This document shows positions 45,738 to 57,753 of a stretch of DNA of 64,000 nt, piece by piece. The first letter of the stretch is position 1; every line of letters begins with the position of its first letter. The notes beneath the pieces are model-generated. The model was given only the letters and a program-made list of their open reading frames with translations. It had not been told where the DNA came from and did not search any database. Origin of the DNA: Guyanagaster necrorhizus (taxonomy: Eukaryota > Basidiomycota > Agaricomycetes > Agaricales > Physalacriaceae); the NCBI RefSeq assembly GCF_019112545.1, contig NW_025064921.1, positions 186,001 through 250,000 on the forward strand. Direction: 5' to 3'. The position numbers and the translations under genes were made by a program.

Positions 45738-47830
45738 TCGCAAGCATGCAGGGAGGATCTCAAAGTTGTTCCGTTGCTCTCTTTGGTACCGGAAAGATGA
45801 GTACGAGACAAGGGACAAAACTTTAATGTCTAAAATCAAAATGAATTTCCATTTGCAAGTAACCAGCCTCAATCGTGTTGCTCAGAAACATATCATCGCG
45901 TATACTAGCCAAATACGAATAATCCATCTCGCCTTGGAAGTTGTCTATAGAACAGTTTTAAGCGATCCATTTGCAGTACGAGCATGTAAATGCGCACCTT
46001 GATGGCTGTCGAATATAAGCGTCTCGAATTTCAGCTGAAAAGAAAAACAAATGTCGCCCGAATTTCAGGTCACCGGACCGGTCGATCCTCTCCGGCGCGG
46101 CATGGTTAGCATCCTTTCTACAAGGATACATCGTGCCGATGAAACCAGGAGTTTCTGCAGAATACCCCTCAAATACTTATCGGAAGAACGAAAAAAATTG
46201 AACGTACCTTGATCCTTTGCGGCGGACGTGTGAAGCGAGCGCCACAGGATTAGACGCCAGGAGCCTCATTTGACCAACTGGTAGGTGGATGCGAATGCGA
46301 GAAAAAGAGAAGACCATGAAGACCGAGTCTCGGCGAAAGTGGGGAAGGAGGACGGTCCTATTCATATACGCGTCGCAGGCCAATCGGGGAGATAACACGA
46401 TTGCAGAGAAATTTTGTCATACATGCACCAGGTAGTGATTCATGCCAACCTAAGAGATAACGCTCAGCTTCGGCAATTAATCTTGAATGAAGAAGGATGC
46501 AACTTGGGCGTGGTTTGCCAGACGTCTGACAAGAAAACAAAGGCGCGTCTTCAGGGCTGGTCATTTCAAATTAGTACAACAACCATACCAACTTGCCAGC
46601 TTCCAAGCCAGTTTCCAGTGAACTCACCCCACGGCATCGAGGACTCGGAGGCACCAGTATCGGAGGTCCGAGATTGGACCTATACCCTAGTGAGCACGAT
46701 CGCATATACCGACGAGTCGTCGCTGACCGCCACATTGCAGATAGGCACTTTTGGCCTGGAGAATGTTGTAGCATGGAAGGATAGGGCTTTGGCGACACCT
46801 CGGAGTGAGAGAGGTGTGATGCTGCTTACCTGCGAGGGTGAAATTTTGGTGAGTGCATCGCTCTGGTACGGAAACTGGGGAACTCATTGGTAGTAGAGCA
46901 ATCACATCAAGGTCACCGAACAGGTGATGGCCTGGAGGAGTAATATTGATGTCGTACCGAGCCATGCACCACCTATGCACCCCTTCGATTCAGATCAACG
47001 TAGGCTGTCGATTCTGAACGACGGTTCCTACGTTCCCGGCGAGGCCCCAGACGACGCGCCGACACTTAATGCTCGTGAGTGGGACAGGTGGTTCCTTCTG
47101 ACGCTCCTCGGAAAGCAACGCTATGACGACAGGAAGGCATCGGAGGAACGAGAGGTGCTCTGGCACGCCATACACCACGACCCTCTCACCGAGCCCAATG
47201 ACTGGCTGGACTTCATGTGCAGCAAGAGGGACGACGAGACCCAGCACCATCGCACCAGTCGCGATGAACACCCCAACAACATATATGACAATATGACATC
47301 GGTTAGCCCATCGGGGTTGGCAACGACAATGCCAGACCATTCGTATCCTCCACCACTGCCTCACCACCAGCAAGAGGCACACCAAACAACATATTCAGCC
47401 TCGCCGCCTCCGTCTCTCGCCTTCGATGATGGATATCCAGCTCAATCCTCAAGTTCATAGGCTTGTTCGTTCAGGCTGCGTAATACCTATCTACAGAGGA
47501 GAGGAAGGTTTGGGAAAACGCGCGGCGAGGCAGAAGATGTAGCTATAAAATTTTATTCACTTTCTTGAAGCAATGATATACGTGATGAACCGACCTTTGA
47601 CAGCTTCCTAGGACCGTGAGCAAGATATCTTCCCGTCGGTAGGTATCGGGTAGTCGCTCCAAGTGCAATCTGCAGTCCTTTCCAGCAGTAGCAGGAATAA
47701 GGGGTAACGCTCGTTGAGTTCGTTCTCACCAGATGGTAAGAGTCGCCAGCAGAGAGTTCTGCTGTCGTGGTGGAAGGAAGGGAAGAAGGAAGGACGATGC
47801 TCTGCCATTCCGTCACAGTCACGGCTTTCC
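45738..47830 (+). repeat. Segmental repeat unit A
   Basis: About 2.1 kb shared with 61108-63090 (unit B) and in part with 63080-64000 (unit C). It includes upstream non-coding DNA (CAAGGGACAAAA, CACCGGACCGGTCGATCC), the whole orphan gene, and a conserved 3' block (ACCGTGAGCAAGATATCTTC, CAGTCCTTTCCAGC). Ends are set where alignment by eye stops. Confidence 0.85.
46423..47460 (+). CDS. Orphan family protein, copy A
   Basis: Proposed exons 46423-46848 and 46912-47460 with a 63-nt intron (GTGAGT donor, CATCAAG acceptor), in frame, 324 residues. Exon 1 contains VSEVRDWTYTLVSTIAY and GTFGLENVVAWKDRALATP. Exon 2 contains PGEAPDDAPTLNAREWDRWF, LGKQRYDDRKASEERE and HHDPLTEPNDWLDFM, then a Ser/Pro/His-rich tail. 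No signal peptide, membrane helix or known domain is visible; charged and Trp-rich blocks suggest a soluble protein. The intron, if retained, still reads in frame for 14 codons to a stop. Two relatives lie at 61.8-63.7 kb. Copy A is the only one with both halves intact and in register. Confidence 0.6.
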
Positions 47831-47866
47831 GTCTGTGACGTTAGCGATGACAGTCGGTAGCGGCAC

Positions 47867-48284
47867 TGTAACGGACGGGCCCGTTCTACTTCCTTTTTCG
47901 TAACATAAACCCGGACTTTATTTGAACTATGCTTATCTATGCACTCCACTCTTATCTACGTATAAATACTTGGTCGTGCCTAGAATTATGCCAGTCTTTC
48001 TTGCCTTTTCCCCCCGAATTGAGGTGTCTTCAACCCGGTCCTTGATTTGTCCTTGTGTGCCGCTACTGACTATCATCACTAACATCACAGGCACACAAGG
48101 GCGAATCAAGGACCGGGTTAAAGACACCTCAATTCGGGGGGAAAAGGCAAGAAAGACTGGCATAATTCTAGGCATGACCAAGTATTTATACGTAGATAAG
48201 AGTGGAGTGCATAGATAAGCATAGTTCAAATAAAGTCCGGGTTTATGTTACGAAAAAGGAAGTAGAACGGGCCTGTCCGTTACA
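47867..48284. repeat. 418-bp palindromic element (195-bp arms, 28-base loop)
   Basis: Arms 47867-48061 and 48090-48284 are reverse complements with about five mismatches, all transitions. The ends are TGTAACGGAC and GTCCGTTACA. Each arm carries TATAAATACTTGG, a TATA-like box, and CTTTTCCCCCCGAATTGAGG. The loop is itself a reverse-complement copy of the 29 bases just left of the element (47833-47861). The arm looks like an LTR or MITE unit; no target duplication is evident at the flanks. Confidence 0.85.
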
Positions 48285-48769
48285 CCGTCGTTGCTCCCGA
48301 CATGAATAATTCCATTCTGTTCAACATTGACGTCGTTTCCTGTTGCGCCTCCCTTCCAGACTATCACGTATGCTTGTCTACGACGTTAAGCGCACGGAGC
48401 ACGGAATTGCGTCCCCCCTTCTCTTGCTGTCACCTGTTGTTCACCAGCGAGAGCATCATATAGATCTGCCTCTTTTGCCTCATCTCTACTGTTCATTTTC
48501 ACGCTGGTGAGAATTCCCGGCGCATATACTTTGACTGGGTGACAAAGATATTTCTGTTGGCTCGCGAAACAAATACTCGTATGTCGTTCGTGAAAATCGT
48601 TGTCTCTATCTTCTTGGAGTGACTCCAGACACTATACCCAGCACTACCCCGCAAGGGGTGGGCAGTGTTCAGAAACGGTACATGATACGACGCGAAATCA
48701 CCTTATGGGCTATCGATCCATGCTTTTCACTTCTTTCGATGCTCATCTCTCTGACTGGTATGTCTAGCT

Positions 48770-49116
48770 TTGTCTCGAAAAAACTACCAGAACAGAAGGC
48801 CACATTTTCTTGTTTTTGTCATCTTGCTTTTGTTTCTCCTGGCGACTTTAGAGCTCTTCCGCGAATGGAATGATGTCTTCACCTTTATCACTAATGGGAA
48901 AAGCTTTTGGATGGTGTACAAAAGTAATACCCCCATTCTGGTCATATTGACTGTGAGGATTGATGCAATTTCGAGCACGCTTCTTGCTGATGCTACCTTG
49001 GTACGGGATTTAATATTTTTATTTATGAAATCCTGGCCTACGACTTCATAAGATATGGCGCTGTTGGATTGTCTGGGGTCGGTCATGACGCGCTGTTGTA
49101 CCGAGCTTGGATCCTT
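48770..49116 (+). pseudogene. Multi-transmembrane protein relic (agaricomycete unnamed family)
   Basis: The frame at 48770-49000 reads PHFLVFVILLLFLLATLELF, then SSTLLADATL up to a donor GTACGG. After an acceptor near 49050 it reads IWRCWIVWGRS and hits TGA where the family normally has Trp (TGG). Upstream, the first helix region (about 48580-48760) is interrupted by stops. The ADxxLIWRCWxVWGRSW pattern is common in unnamed seven-helix-type proteins of Agaricomycetes. Probably dead, though a misread base cannot be excluded. Confidence 0.5.
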
Positions 49117-49119
49117 CGT

Positions 49120-50371
49120 ATCACAGGCCCGTGGACGCCGTGAGGATTTCATGAGGGCCTTCCTTCAGCGACCGTTATTGTGATGGTTCATCATCGAATC
49201 ATCAAGTCTATACGGTGGGCCCTCCTGCAGGAAACCGTCCCGTCTGAGGACACCGGAGTGGAATCGTGGCGGAGATTCGCTCCATTGAAAGTAGTGCAAG
49301 GAGATTGAGAGTAAGATGGATGATGGTCGTAAAGTGTAAGGAAGATATACAGTGCAAATGGTGGCAAAAAGACAGAAGAGTGAAATTCATCAGGGTCGCT
49401 GTAACCCTAAGCACCAATCATTGCCTGGTTGAATTGTGTATCTAGAGCGAGGAAAATGTCTTTGATCTGGCTATCGGTCAGCTCTGGTATAGCTGTCTCG
49501 GGATATGTTCTAGCGATCATGATACAAACAAGGAAGGGCTATTGCCTCTGGTTGCCAAGTCACACCTTGTTATATAGTAGTAGTCGTACGTACCGCGCAT
49601 CCACTATTGAATGAGGTGGAGATAATGACCTGCTCAGTAATTCAGAGGTACCGGTGATACGATGGGTTTCAGGAAGGACGAAAAGCATGCACGTTCCGAA
49701 AAGAAAAAAAAAGGCATACGGGAGACGGCTATAAAGGTGATAGACTTAAATTCGCTAGATCTTCATTGTACTGCACTTCGTTAAACAGGTGACTTGTGAA
49801 CAAATTGGTAGGACTCGAAATCATTTCCCGAAGAATGAAGGAAGCTACCGTCAGCCGAAGGGGTGATTGAAAGTACATGTAACCTCGGAACCAACTCTGA
49901 GAACGAAGATGATGCGTGGAGGATCACAGTTGATGTCTTCTCGGTTTGGACATCAATGCTATTTTCTTCTCGATGCTGTAGAGTCATTGGGAATGGCCAT
50001 CTGAATCCGTAGATAGGCTGTTCAAAGCTAATCAGAATCGGAAGAGAGAAGAACAAGGGTAAACGTACAGGGCCCGACAAGAACAATACTCCGGGCATTG
50101 TTGGACAGTGCTCGTTCGTCCCTGGCCAGGCCCAGAAAGGTTTTCAGGGAACATAGGAACCGTAGTACTTTCCTGCCTTGGACGGTGGTTTGTGCTTCCG
50201 GCAGTGATGGTACCGAAGAGGTTGACAACTATAGAGCGCGTGGGGATAATCGAGTTGAACGGGAATGGGTGGTACACAAGTGAATAGAGGAAGCTGGGGA
50301 GTCTGTCTGGAGAGTGAGATCGCATTGCAGCCTCTTTACGCACATCGTACATCCCCGTCATGATGCGCAGG
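49120..50371. other. Intergenic stretch
   Basis: No coding exon supported; open frames at 49208-49417, 49781-50098 and 50032-50406 (all minus) lack motifs. Confidence 0.4.
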
Positions 50372-50805
50372 TAGGTCCTCGAATCCATCCGCCAGAGTGG
50401 TGCCATGAAAATGGGACTGGATCCGCTCGCTCAAGCTCAGCCAAAAATTGCCATCCTCAGTGCTCCGAACACCAGCAATGACCATGCCCAGTCTGTCGAT
50501 ATCGTTGTCCATGCCCTATCAATGGACGTCCTCCACAAAGCCATTCCAATGACAGTCGGACTTTGCCTCGGTGTCGCGGCCAATATTCCGGGCACCATTG
50601 CTTGGGACATTGTTTCTGAGTCACGACAAAACCGTCAACCTGGAGACAGCAAGTTGGTGCGGATACGCCATCCCAGTGGGACCGTTGATGTAGGAGCAGA
50701 ACTTTCGCCGGATGGTCACGTAAAAAGCGCCAAAGTGGTGAGAACGGGTAGAAGACTTATGAGGGGTGTTGTATGGTGGTGATTCATTCATGAGCAAGTC
50801 ATAAA
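50372..50805 (+). pseudogene. 3' fragment copy of the PrpF-like gene
   Basis: About 433 bases nearly identical (roughly 97% by eye) to 44117-44550, covering the last third of the PrpF-like coding region plus about 25 bases of 3' flank. The frame is still open from KMGLDPLAQAQ to the stop at 50782, but the N-terminal two thirds, including the FLRGGTSKG and SGNCGN motifs, are absent. It begins and ends abruptly in unrelated DNA. Same strand as its source, 6.3 kb away. Confidence 0.9.
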
Positions 50806-51249
50806 TTGATTGTTTATTATCGGCACAACGCCAAGCCATCGCCTTGCGTCTGCAGTTTGATAGATCGCGCAATAACTGGACTGCCTTTCTCCGAGCCGTT
50901 ATCTTACTATGATGAGGAGAATACTCGGACAGAGACGCGGAACGAATGGGAGACGTGTTATATGCGAGGAGGCTTCGTAGTTCAGCTTGAAGTTGAAAGA
51001 TGAGATACGATTCACGTGGAGACGGAGAAACATCGGAATTCTGTTCTTTAAGCCTATAAACAGATTCGCATTCCAAATATTGCGCCTAGCCCAGGATAAA
51101 CAATACTCGAAATTCTCATATATGGTCAAGATGGCCCCTAATTCAACTCGGAACGGCAAATTATCGGGAATTTGAACTCAGCTCGGAAGATTAGTTATCT
51201 GCGTATAACTTGGAGCGATACTCGCCTGTAATCCTCAACTGCGCATATC

Positions 51250-52414
51250 ATGACTAATAGTTATCGTATCCTCGTAGCATCGTACAGCAACAACGTTTAT
51301 TCCCTTTTATTCGACCCCTCGACGCCCTCGTTGACTCGCACTTCCTCCATTGAAGCTGGCTTCCATCCATCATGGATCACTCATTATCCCGGGGATACCT
51401 CTCTTGTCTTCGCATCTTTGGAGCAGGCAAATGGAAAGATAATCGTGCTCAAATACGACAATGAAGCCAACGGTGCCATCGTAGCTGAATCGTCCAGCGG
51501 AGGAGACGATCCTTGCTCTCTTCTTGCGACCAAAGACCAACTGCTGATCGCGAATGTACGTGTAATTCAACGTGTTCTTTACACGTTTCACTAATCAACT
51601 TCAAATAGTACTCTTCTGGACACGTCTCCGTTCTTCCGATTTCCCCAGAGCCGCCGTATATTCTCAAGCAGACCCCGACTACTATAACGCTCACGGGCTC
51701 CGGACCTAATAAAGACAGACAACGATCGGCGCATCCTCATCAAGTGTATCTCAATGCAGAGTATGATGAAGTCCTCGTACCTGACCTGGGCGGTGACCGC
51801 GTCTACCGATTTAAGCAAAATGCGGAAGGATCGTGGATGGCTCAGAGCCATATCACTTACGAGCCTGGTGAAGGACCTCGCCATGTCGCATTTCACAGTA
51901 CGTCCTATCTTCCTTCCAACCGGTACATCCCTCACTAACACGATGACCCACCCCAGACGGTACTCTCTACACCCTTCTCGAGCTCATCAGCACCGTAGCC
52001 TCTCATCGCCTCCCACCTCAGCCAGCGGAGCCTTCCTTCCTCCACACCGTAGCAACGATGTCTCAACCACCGCCCTCTCCCACCGACATGCTCGCCGCAG
52101 AAATTCTCCTTCCTCATCCAAACGCGACTTTTCCAATACCGTATATATATGTCTCGAACCGTAACGACCCTTCTCACGACGGGGACATCATCTCCATCTT
52201 CTCCACGGAAGCCAAACTCATCGCCGAAGTGCGTTCGGGGCTCAAGCATCTCCGTGGCATGGCTTTTGGCGGGCCGGATGACAAGTGGTTGATTGCTGGA
52301 GGTGTGCACGGGGGAGGCATCAAGATTTTCGAAAGGGTTAACGAAGGAAAGGGATTGGTGGAGATTGCAGGCAATACAGAAACTGAATCTCCGACTGGGT
52401 TTTTGTGGCTATAG
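51250..52414 (+). CDS. Lactonase-family beta-propeller protein
   Basis: Exons 51250-51555, 51609-51897 and 51957-52414; introns 53 and 59 nt; 1,053 nt in frame, 350 residues, the usual family length. The family (seven-bladed propeller, 6-phosphogluconolactonase / carboxymuconate-cyclase-like) includes cytosolic sugar-lactone hydrolases. Seen: RILVASYSNNVYSLLFDP at the start, GFHPSWITHYPGD, HPHQVYLNAEYDEVLVPDLG, GDRVYRFKQ, GEGPRHVAFH, YIYVSNRNDPSHDGDIISIF and LKHLRGMAF. These are the repeated HPHQ/DLGxDxVYRF/GPRHxxFH signatures. No signal peptide. Substrate unknown; many fungal members are unassigned. Confidence 0.88.
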
Positions 52415-53048
52415 ACCTCATGACTTTGTACGAGAGAATGATAAATAAGCGCCAATTTTGCCAGAGAAAGATTATTCTGGTGAATGAGATATTGGCAGTG
52501 TTGAATTGGATTCTATTCAAGACACGAGTGGGCAAAACCAAGTACTAGCCCTCGAATCAACAGACTTTCCACTTACATACACTGAACAGAGTTACGTCCA
52601 TCAGGTAGTGGAGAAGCGAGGTTATATAAAGCGCAGTGATCCAGAAATAGGGGCACTTACCTTATCGTAGTCGTAAACTGTACGAGAGAAGGACCCCGAC
52701 GGTCCGGTACGGCTTTTCCACGTCTAACGCATCATACACCTTATATGGGCCCTATTTTCAGTAAGGGCAACTTGGTAGAGCCAAGTTCCCTTGACAAATC
52801 GCGATATTTCGTCACCTTACACCAAAGTAAGGAATACCAACAAATCTGCAGTCTACTCATAGTACGATCATCTCTCTCATTGGTGGCAACCCTCAAAGCG
52901 CATCAATCAATGATACGATTCTCTTTGGCGACAGAAAGTGTCAAAACAGGAAGATAAAAACAAATCAGGATCAGGATCAAAATCAAAATCAAACGATGAA
53001 GGAATGCTTGGAGTTTTCATGAATACTACTAATTACTCGGCTCTATGA
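52415..53048. other. Convergent intergenic stretch
   Basis: Lies between the 3' ends of the lactonase and acyl-CoA oxidase genes. Nothing but a short AT-rich direct repeat (ATCAGGATCAGGATCAAAAT, near 52962-52980) is seen. Confidence 0.5.
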
Positions 53049-55055
53049 TTACTGATAGTACTCGTAAGTATCAAATCCAGGACACACACCTCCATGTGTC
53101 TCCAGAGACTCCACGTACCTCTCCCATTGTTCATCCGAAACGATGGGAGCCACCACATAATGCTCAACATCGAGCATCTCCAACAGTTGATCCAACCGCG
53201 GAAGCAGAGCCGACGCCGCGCCAACCTCCATCTCCACCTGCTTCTCACGTGCTAGTTTCGCTTTCTCCGAGAACCAAGCCGGGTCGGCTGCTATCGCGCT
53301 CGCAACGAACATGTCGACGATGGCGGGATCCAGTCTCCTTTCGCGTGCTGCGTCATATGCCATGCGGAATCCGATGGCTTCAATCAGGGGCTGGCAGTGC
53401 GGGAGGAGTGCGTTTTCTGCGGGTGTGCTCCTGTGATTGGAGAATGAGGCCAGTTTAGTACGGAGCGCCATCAACAAGTCCTGTTCGTGTTTGTAGAGAA
53501 GGCTGCTGGGATACGGGGTCGAAGGGGAGGAAAGGCGTCCTAACAGAAGCTCCATGGCAAACCCTGGGAAGGAACACAGGTTAGATATGCATGTTGTACA
53601 GTGAGAATCCTGGATACACGCACGTATAGATATGCCTAGAATATCGCCTTCGGCTATGGCGGCGCCTCGCATATCAGCCTGAGTCACCAGTGTCAGTGAA
53701 GACAAACATAAACGGGGAAAGATAATAATTCACATTCAAGACTGAAAGTTGGTTCACTTCGAAAAGTCCTTGGGCCCCACATCGTATTCCAAGAGTTAGG
53801 GTCGCGGTACTGGTCAGTTTCATGACTATCGTCTTGAAGATGGCAGCGATGAAATGCTTCGAGGCCAGGTCTTCAGCGATCACATACATCTCTCGAGACG
53901 TTTCTGCGAATACGGCCAACACAAGGGTCTGCGCAATGGCCGTGAGGACGGGCGTGTACTGGGTGACAAACGACATGATCTCCCTTGGCTGTCTAGTATA
54001 AGAGTCAACCACTCGACGCCGGAGACTGTACTTGGCTGCAATGTACGATGAAATCCTCATCGACGAAATCCCTACCGCACCCATGGACAATGTTCCAGAA
54101 ATGACACGAGATATGTTGGAAAAAAAGGCGGTACGGGGATCTTTTGGTCGGTCGAGTGATCCTAGCAAGGCGGAAGCCGGGAGGCATACGTTCTTGAAGT
54201 ACGTCAGGCAGTGCTTTACCGGACGGGCTCCACCACGAGGAGAGAGGACTCTGTAAACATGATCAGGGCCCTTGTTCAGTCCAAAGCATTGTGATATTGT
54301 CATGCTAACTTGGATATGACTCCTTGGTTCATCCCTTTTCCATCATGGAGTTTGGCAAGAAAGACCTTAGGTCCACGGTCTTCCTCCTCGACAAGGAGAC
54401 GAGCGTGTACGATGGATACACAAGGAATTCCGGATGGAGCAGTCGGCGGCATGAACCTTCTCTTCTGTAGAAGTCAAATGTTATTTTAGAGGAAATCTGT
54501 ACTACTGACTTGGCTGCATGGGCTACCGGAGTGTCAAGCTCGAATTCTCCACTTGGTAGTAATCTTGCTGTGGTCTCCATGTTAAGAACATCGAGACCGT
54601 GCCCAAGTTCTGTAAGACAATATTGCCCACTGAGAGACAAGGATTAGAAAGAGACTCCGCTGGATGGGAACGTCAGACGTACCTCCATTCGAAACTTAAA
54701 AGTCGATCGATGGTTTCCTTGAGGTCTGGACGGCGATCCAAATACATCGCCAACGTTCCAATGCAGAGGTTGAAGTGAATGGTCAAGAGTGTCGCAACGG
54801 AGACGTCCATGACAATTAAAGGATCGTTATGGAACTCCCAATATCTCGGTGTGACATTAAGGATATCCTCAGCTGTTAGACCTTTTGGCGGTAATGAGTA
54901 CTTGCAAAGATGGACGGGAATCATTGGGACTTACTGAAATGTTGCACGACAGACTTGCACCTTGCATATGTAAGCTTGATCCGCTCTTCGAAAGACATAC
55001 TCTCTGGAAGAATCTGCCACAAAGGTGTCGTCGCCAGCTGGGATGTAGAGCGCAT
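53049..55055 (-). CDS. Acyl-CoA oxidase
   Basis: FAD enzyme for the first step of peroxisomal beta-oxidation. Seven exons: 55055-54935, 54872-54683, 54629-54510, 54456-54310, 54250-53734, 53678-53624, 53563-53049; 1,665 nt in frame, 554 residues. Seen: SMSFEERIKLTYARC, QYCLTELGHGLDVLNMETTA (substrate and FAD pocket), GEFELDTPVAHAAKFMPPTA, VLSPRGGARPVKHCLTYF, and a C-terminal helical domain with FEVNQLS. Start 55055 fits the coding look; a still earlier exon carrying KHYHPVNNAIVS is possible, which would explain a length shorter than typical oxidases. The C-terminus (DTYEYYQ) has no SKL-type peroxisomal signal. Confidence 0.87.
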
Positions 55056-56216
55056 TGAAACAATAGCGTTGTTTACAGGATGATAATGCTTAGTTCGAGA
55101 CGGAATGATAGGCAAATATAAATACGAAAACCAAGAGCTGTGAATCGTATCGAAGCGGCTCGGATCTTTCGATGGAATCCGACGCCCGCCCGGGTAAATA
55201 GATACATGCAGGAACTTGGTTGCATATAACCGGAAGCACGTAAACAAGGCACGACAGTATCAGAAGCGGAAGTACTCATTAAGCACCAGGCCTGTTAATC
55301 ATCTGCGCATTCTCCCGCCGACAGGATAATGATCCCTAATCAACGGACATCAGTTCTGTGGGATATACATATCAGATAGCTCACGCCATCAACACCAAAC
55401 ATAGATGATGGAGAGGAGTATCAAGGAACGCAGCTCCTGCGGGATTTTGTAACGCTTATTCAGCTTTACAGGGAAGGACCAAGTTATGCAGAGTCTGAAA
55501 CGCTCAAAGGTATCAAGAAAGTACTACTCACAAAACGAGGATAGGGTTGACGTAAAACTGGACTTTGTTGACCATCAGACCCACACCATTCAAACGCGAA
55601 ACTAGGCGCCTTCTTCGAGGAAGAATTGGAATTACTGTCTACATGGAATCAAACTCTGGGGCAGCAAGTTACTGTTAGAAATGATGGTCTAGGAAGCACA
55701 ACATACAGTAAGCAAGTTTGCCGGACCAGGATCTGATTTTGCAGGACAATGAATCGGAGGTAGCGCCAGCACTTTGGGCGCTCATTACTACTAAGTAGTG
55801 ATCGCAATCATTTCTGATCAATCAGCACCGTGAAAGTTAGCGAGACACTCATAGCCTAGCTGATCATCTGTGAACATTCCCATACCTGCAGCCGCGTTCA
55901 CAGTTTTAAAAAGCGCTGACCTTGTAAATGGTAACCGTCGATGGTCGATGTGTGCGGGCGCGGCCAAGTTTTTTGCATGGGAATCCCGGTTAAGACCGGC
56001 CCGCGAAGTTGCTCGGTATCACCGATCGTTAAGCTGTGATCATCACCTTCAAGGGTTGTTCAACAGACCATATCTGTTGCAATATATGTTGTCAATATTC
56101 AACATTATACCTTTGGATGTGCGTTATCCTTACCAGCTCCGCTCCTTGCCCTACAGTCGGAGGACTGAGTGTCAGCCTGAGTACGTCTGACATAGTTTCT
56201 GGCACTGGACCGAGCA
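55056..56216. other. Intergenic stretch
   Basis: No gene supported. Probably holds the acyl-CoA oxidase promoter (minus strand) and upstream exons or promoter of the zinc-finger gene; a possible small exon ends at a donor GTGCGT near 56118. Confidence 0.4.
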
Positions 56217-56345
56217 TTGATTTTCAACATTACAGCTGTCAGTGATTGTGACTCCAATAGCAGTTGTGGTGAACCATCTCCTTCATCACCACAGTCAGGC
56301 AACTTCCTTGAACTTCCCTCAACTCGTGCTTTCACTGGCAGGAGA

Positions 56346-57042
56346 ATGTCAGACTCGTTCGCAGGAATCCCGATCTCCTCAGTCGAGTTCCTAAATGATC
56401 TTCGGCGGCGCCCCTCTGCCCCCTCGCTCAACAGTCGTTACGAGCAGCAGATCTCACACAGTGCTAGGAAAATGTCTTTATAAATCGAGACTACTAATAT
56501 CTTTGCAACACCGGAGCTAATCCAAGGGAGCAGCTCAGATCCTAGGTCGCCGATTTTCACCGATGGTCCTTCGTCGTATGGTAACACAGCTCCGTTGATT
56601 TCAGGACAGATGGAGGTGACGGATGGCCTGCCTTTTTTGCTGACCCCGACGCCTTCCCCCATCTCTCCGAACTGTCCTCTCCTACCGGTAGACGGGACAT
56701 CATCATCAAAGAGCCACCCACAGGTGGGTAAATCATGCTCGAAAAAAGACATGGAAGCCAGCCGGCAACGAAGGAAGACGCAAGGCCCAGGAAAATATGT
56801 ATGCAAAGTTTGTGGTGACGATTTCACCGTAAAGCATAGGCTTCAAGGTGGGCGGCTTTGACAACCTGACGATTATAATCCTACTGATTTTTTAATGCTA
56901 CATAGGACACCAAGAGTCAAAGCATGATGGCATCAAATTCCGATGTAATGCGTGCCATGTAAAACTGAGCCACAGAACGGCTTACGATCGTCATGCCAAG
57001 AAGACTTGTCCAGTTCTTCATCCTCGCGAATACACTTACTAA
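56346..57042 (+). CDS. C2H2-type zinc-finger protein (partial model)
   Basis: Exons 56346-56460, 56527-56847 and 56906-57042; the introns (66 and 58 nt) have good donor, branch and acceptor sequences. The C-terminus has a classic finger, YVCKVCGDDF...HRLQGHQESKH (C-x2-C-x12-H-x4-H), then a second finger whose last ligand is Cys: FRCNACHVKLSHR...RHAKKTCP. Upstream is a Ser/Pro-rich region (LLTPTPSPISPNCPLLP) with basic stretch RQRRK, typical of fungal transcription factors. The in-frame coding look continues left of 56346 to about 56226, so the true start lies in an earlier exon that I could not fix. DNA-binding regulator is the inferred role. Confidence 0.68.
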
Positions 57043-57753
57043 TCGCCAAATAACACTGAGCAATGCTCCGTTTCACATTGTTACGACATGGCATTGGGGA
57101 TGCCGACAAGTTCAGGAGCAGGTCATCTTGCACCGTTGCTCAGACTTCATTGTTATACTTCAGCGACGAAAGATCACTTGTCCTTGTCGCTGGAGGAAAA
57201 TTTGGTAGAATTATGCAGGTAGACAAGGAGAGAGAAGTAACTTACATATCCTTCATTTTTCATTAAGAATTCTTCCAAAAAAAAAAAACATGATCCGCAC
57301 TTGAAAGAAGTTGGGAAAATATTGTAGAGCAACCATACATATTACCTCAGATGCGGTCTAATGATGTTTCTATTGCCCTCCGACGATACATGTGATAGTG
57401 ACTGATTGATTCCCTCTTTTTTCCTTGTACGCAATCCTGGACAATGCCGTGTCATCACGTTATGCATCCCTAAATGCGCGTGTACCCACAGTCGAGTTCC
57501 AAGGCAATCTTTCCCCAAAAGAGACGGAGCCACCGTTCGTACCGTGTCTTTGATAACCGCTGGCGGTTTGTACGACATATGCGGATGCCAGTGACCGCCG
57601 ATTCAAAAGGGGGACGATTGGCAATGATCATGTTAGCTCGGCGTTGTCGTGTTCCAAAATTTTTATGGGCAAGGCGTCGTTGTCCGAGGTTGATCTTGGG
57701 TCCAGAATTGGGCTACACGATCTGACCAGCCTTTTCTGGTCCTAAGCTTCGAG
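57043..57753. other. Intergenic stretch
   Basis: A-rich tract at 57279-57290 and no supported gene. Confidence 0.4.

Noticed and set aside
47922..48229. Mirror-image open frames on both strands (98 codons each)
   Set aside because: They are a by-product of the palindrome; the two translations are nearly the same because the arms are inverted copies.
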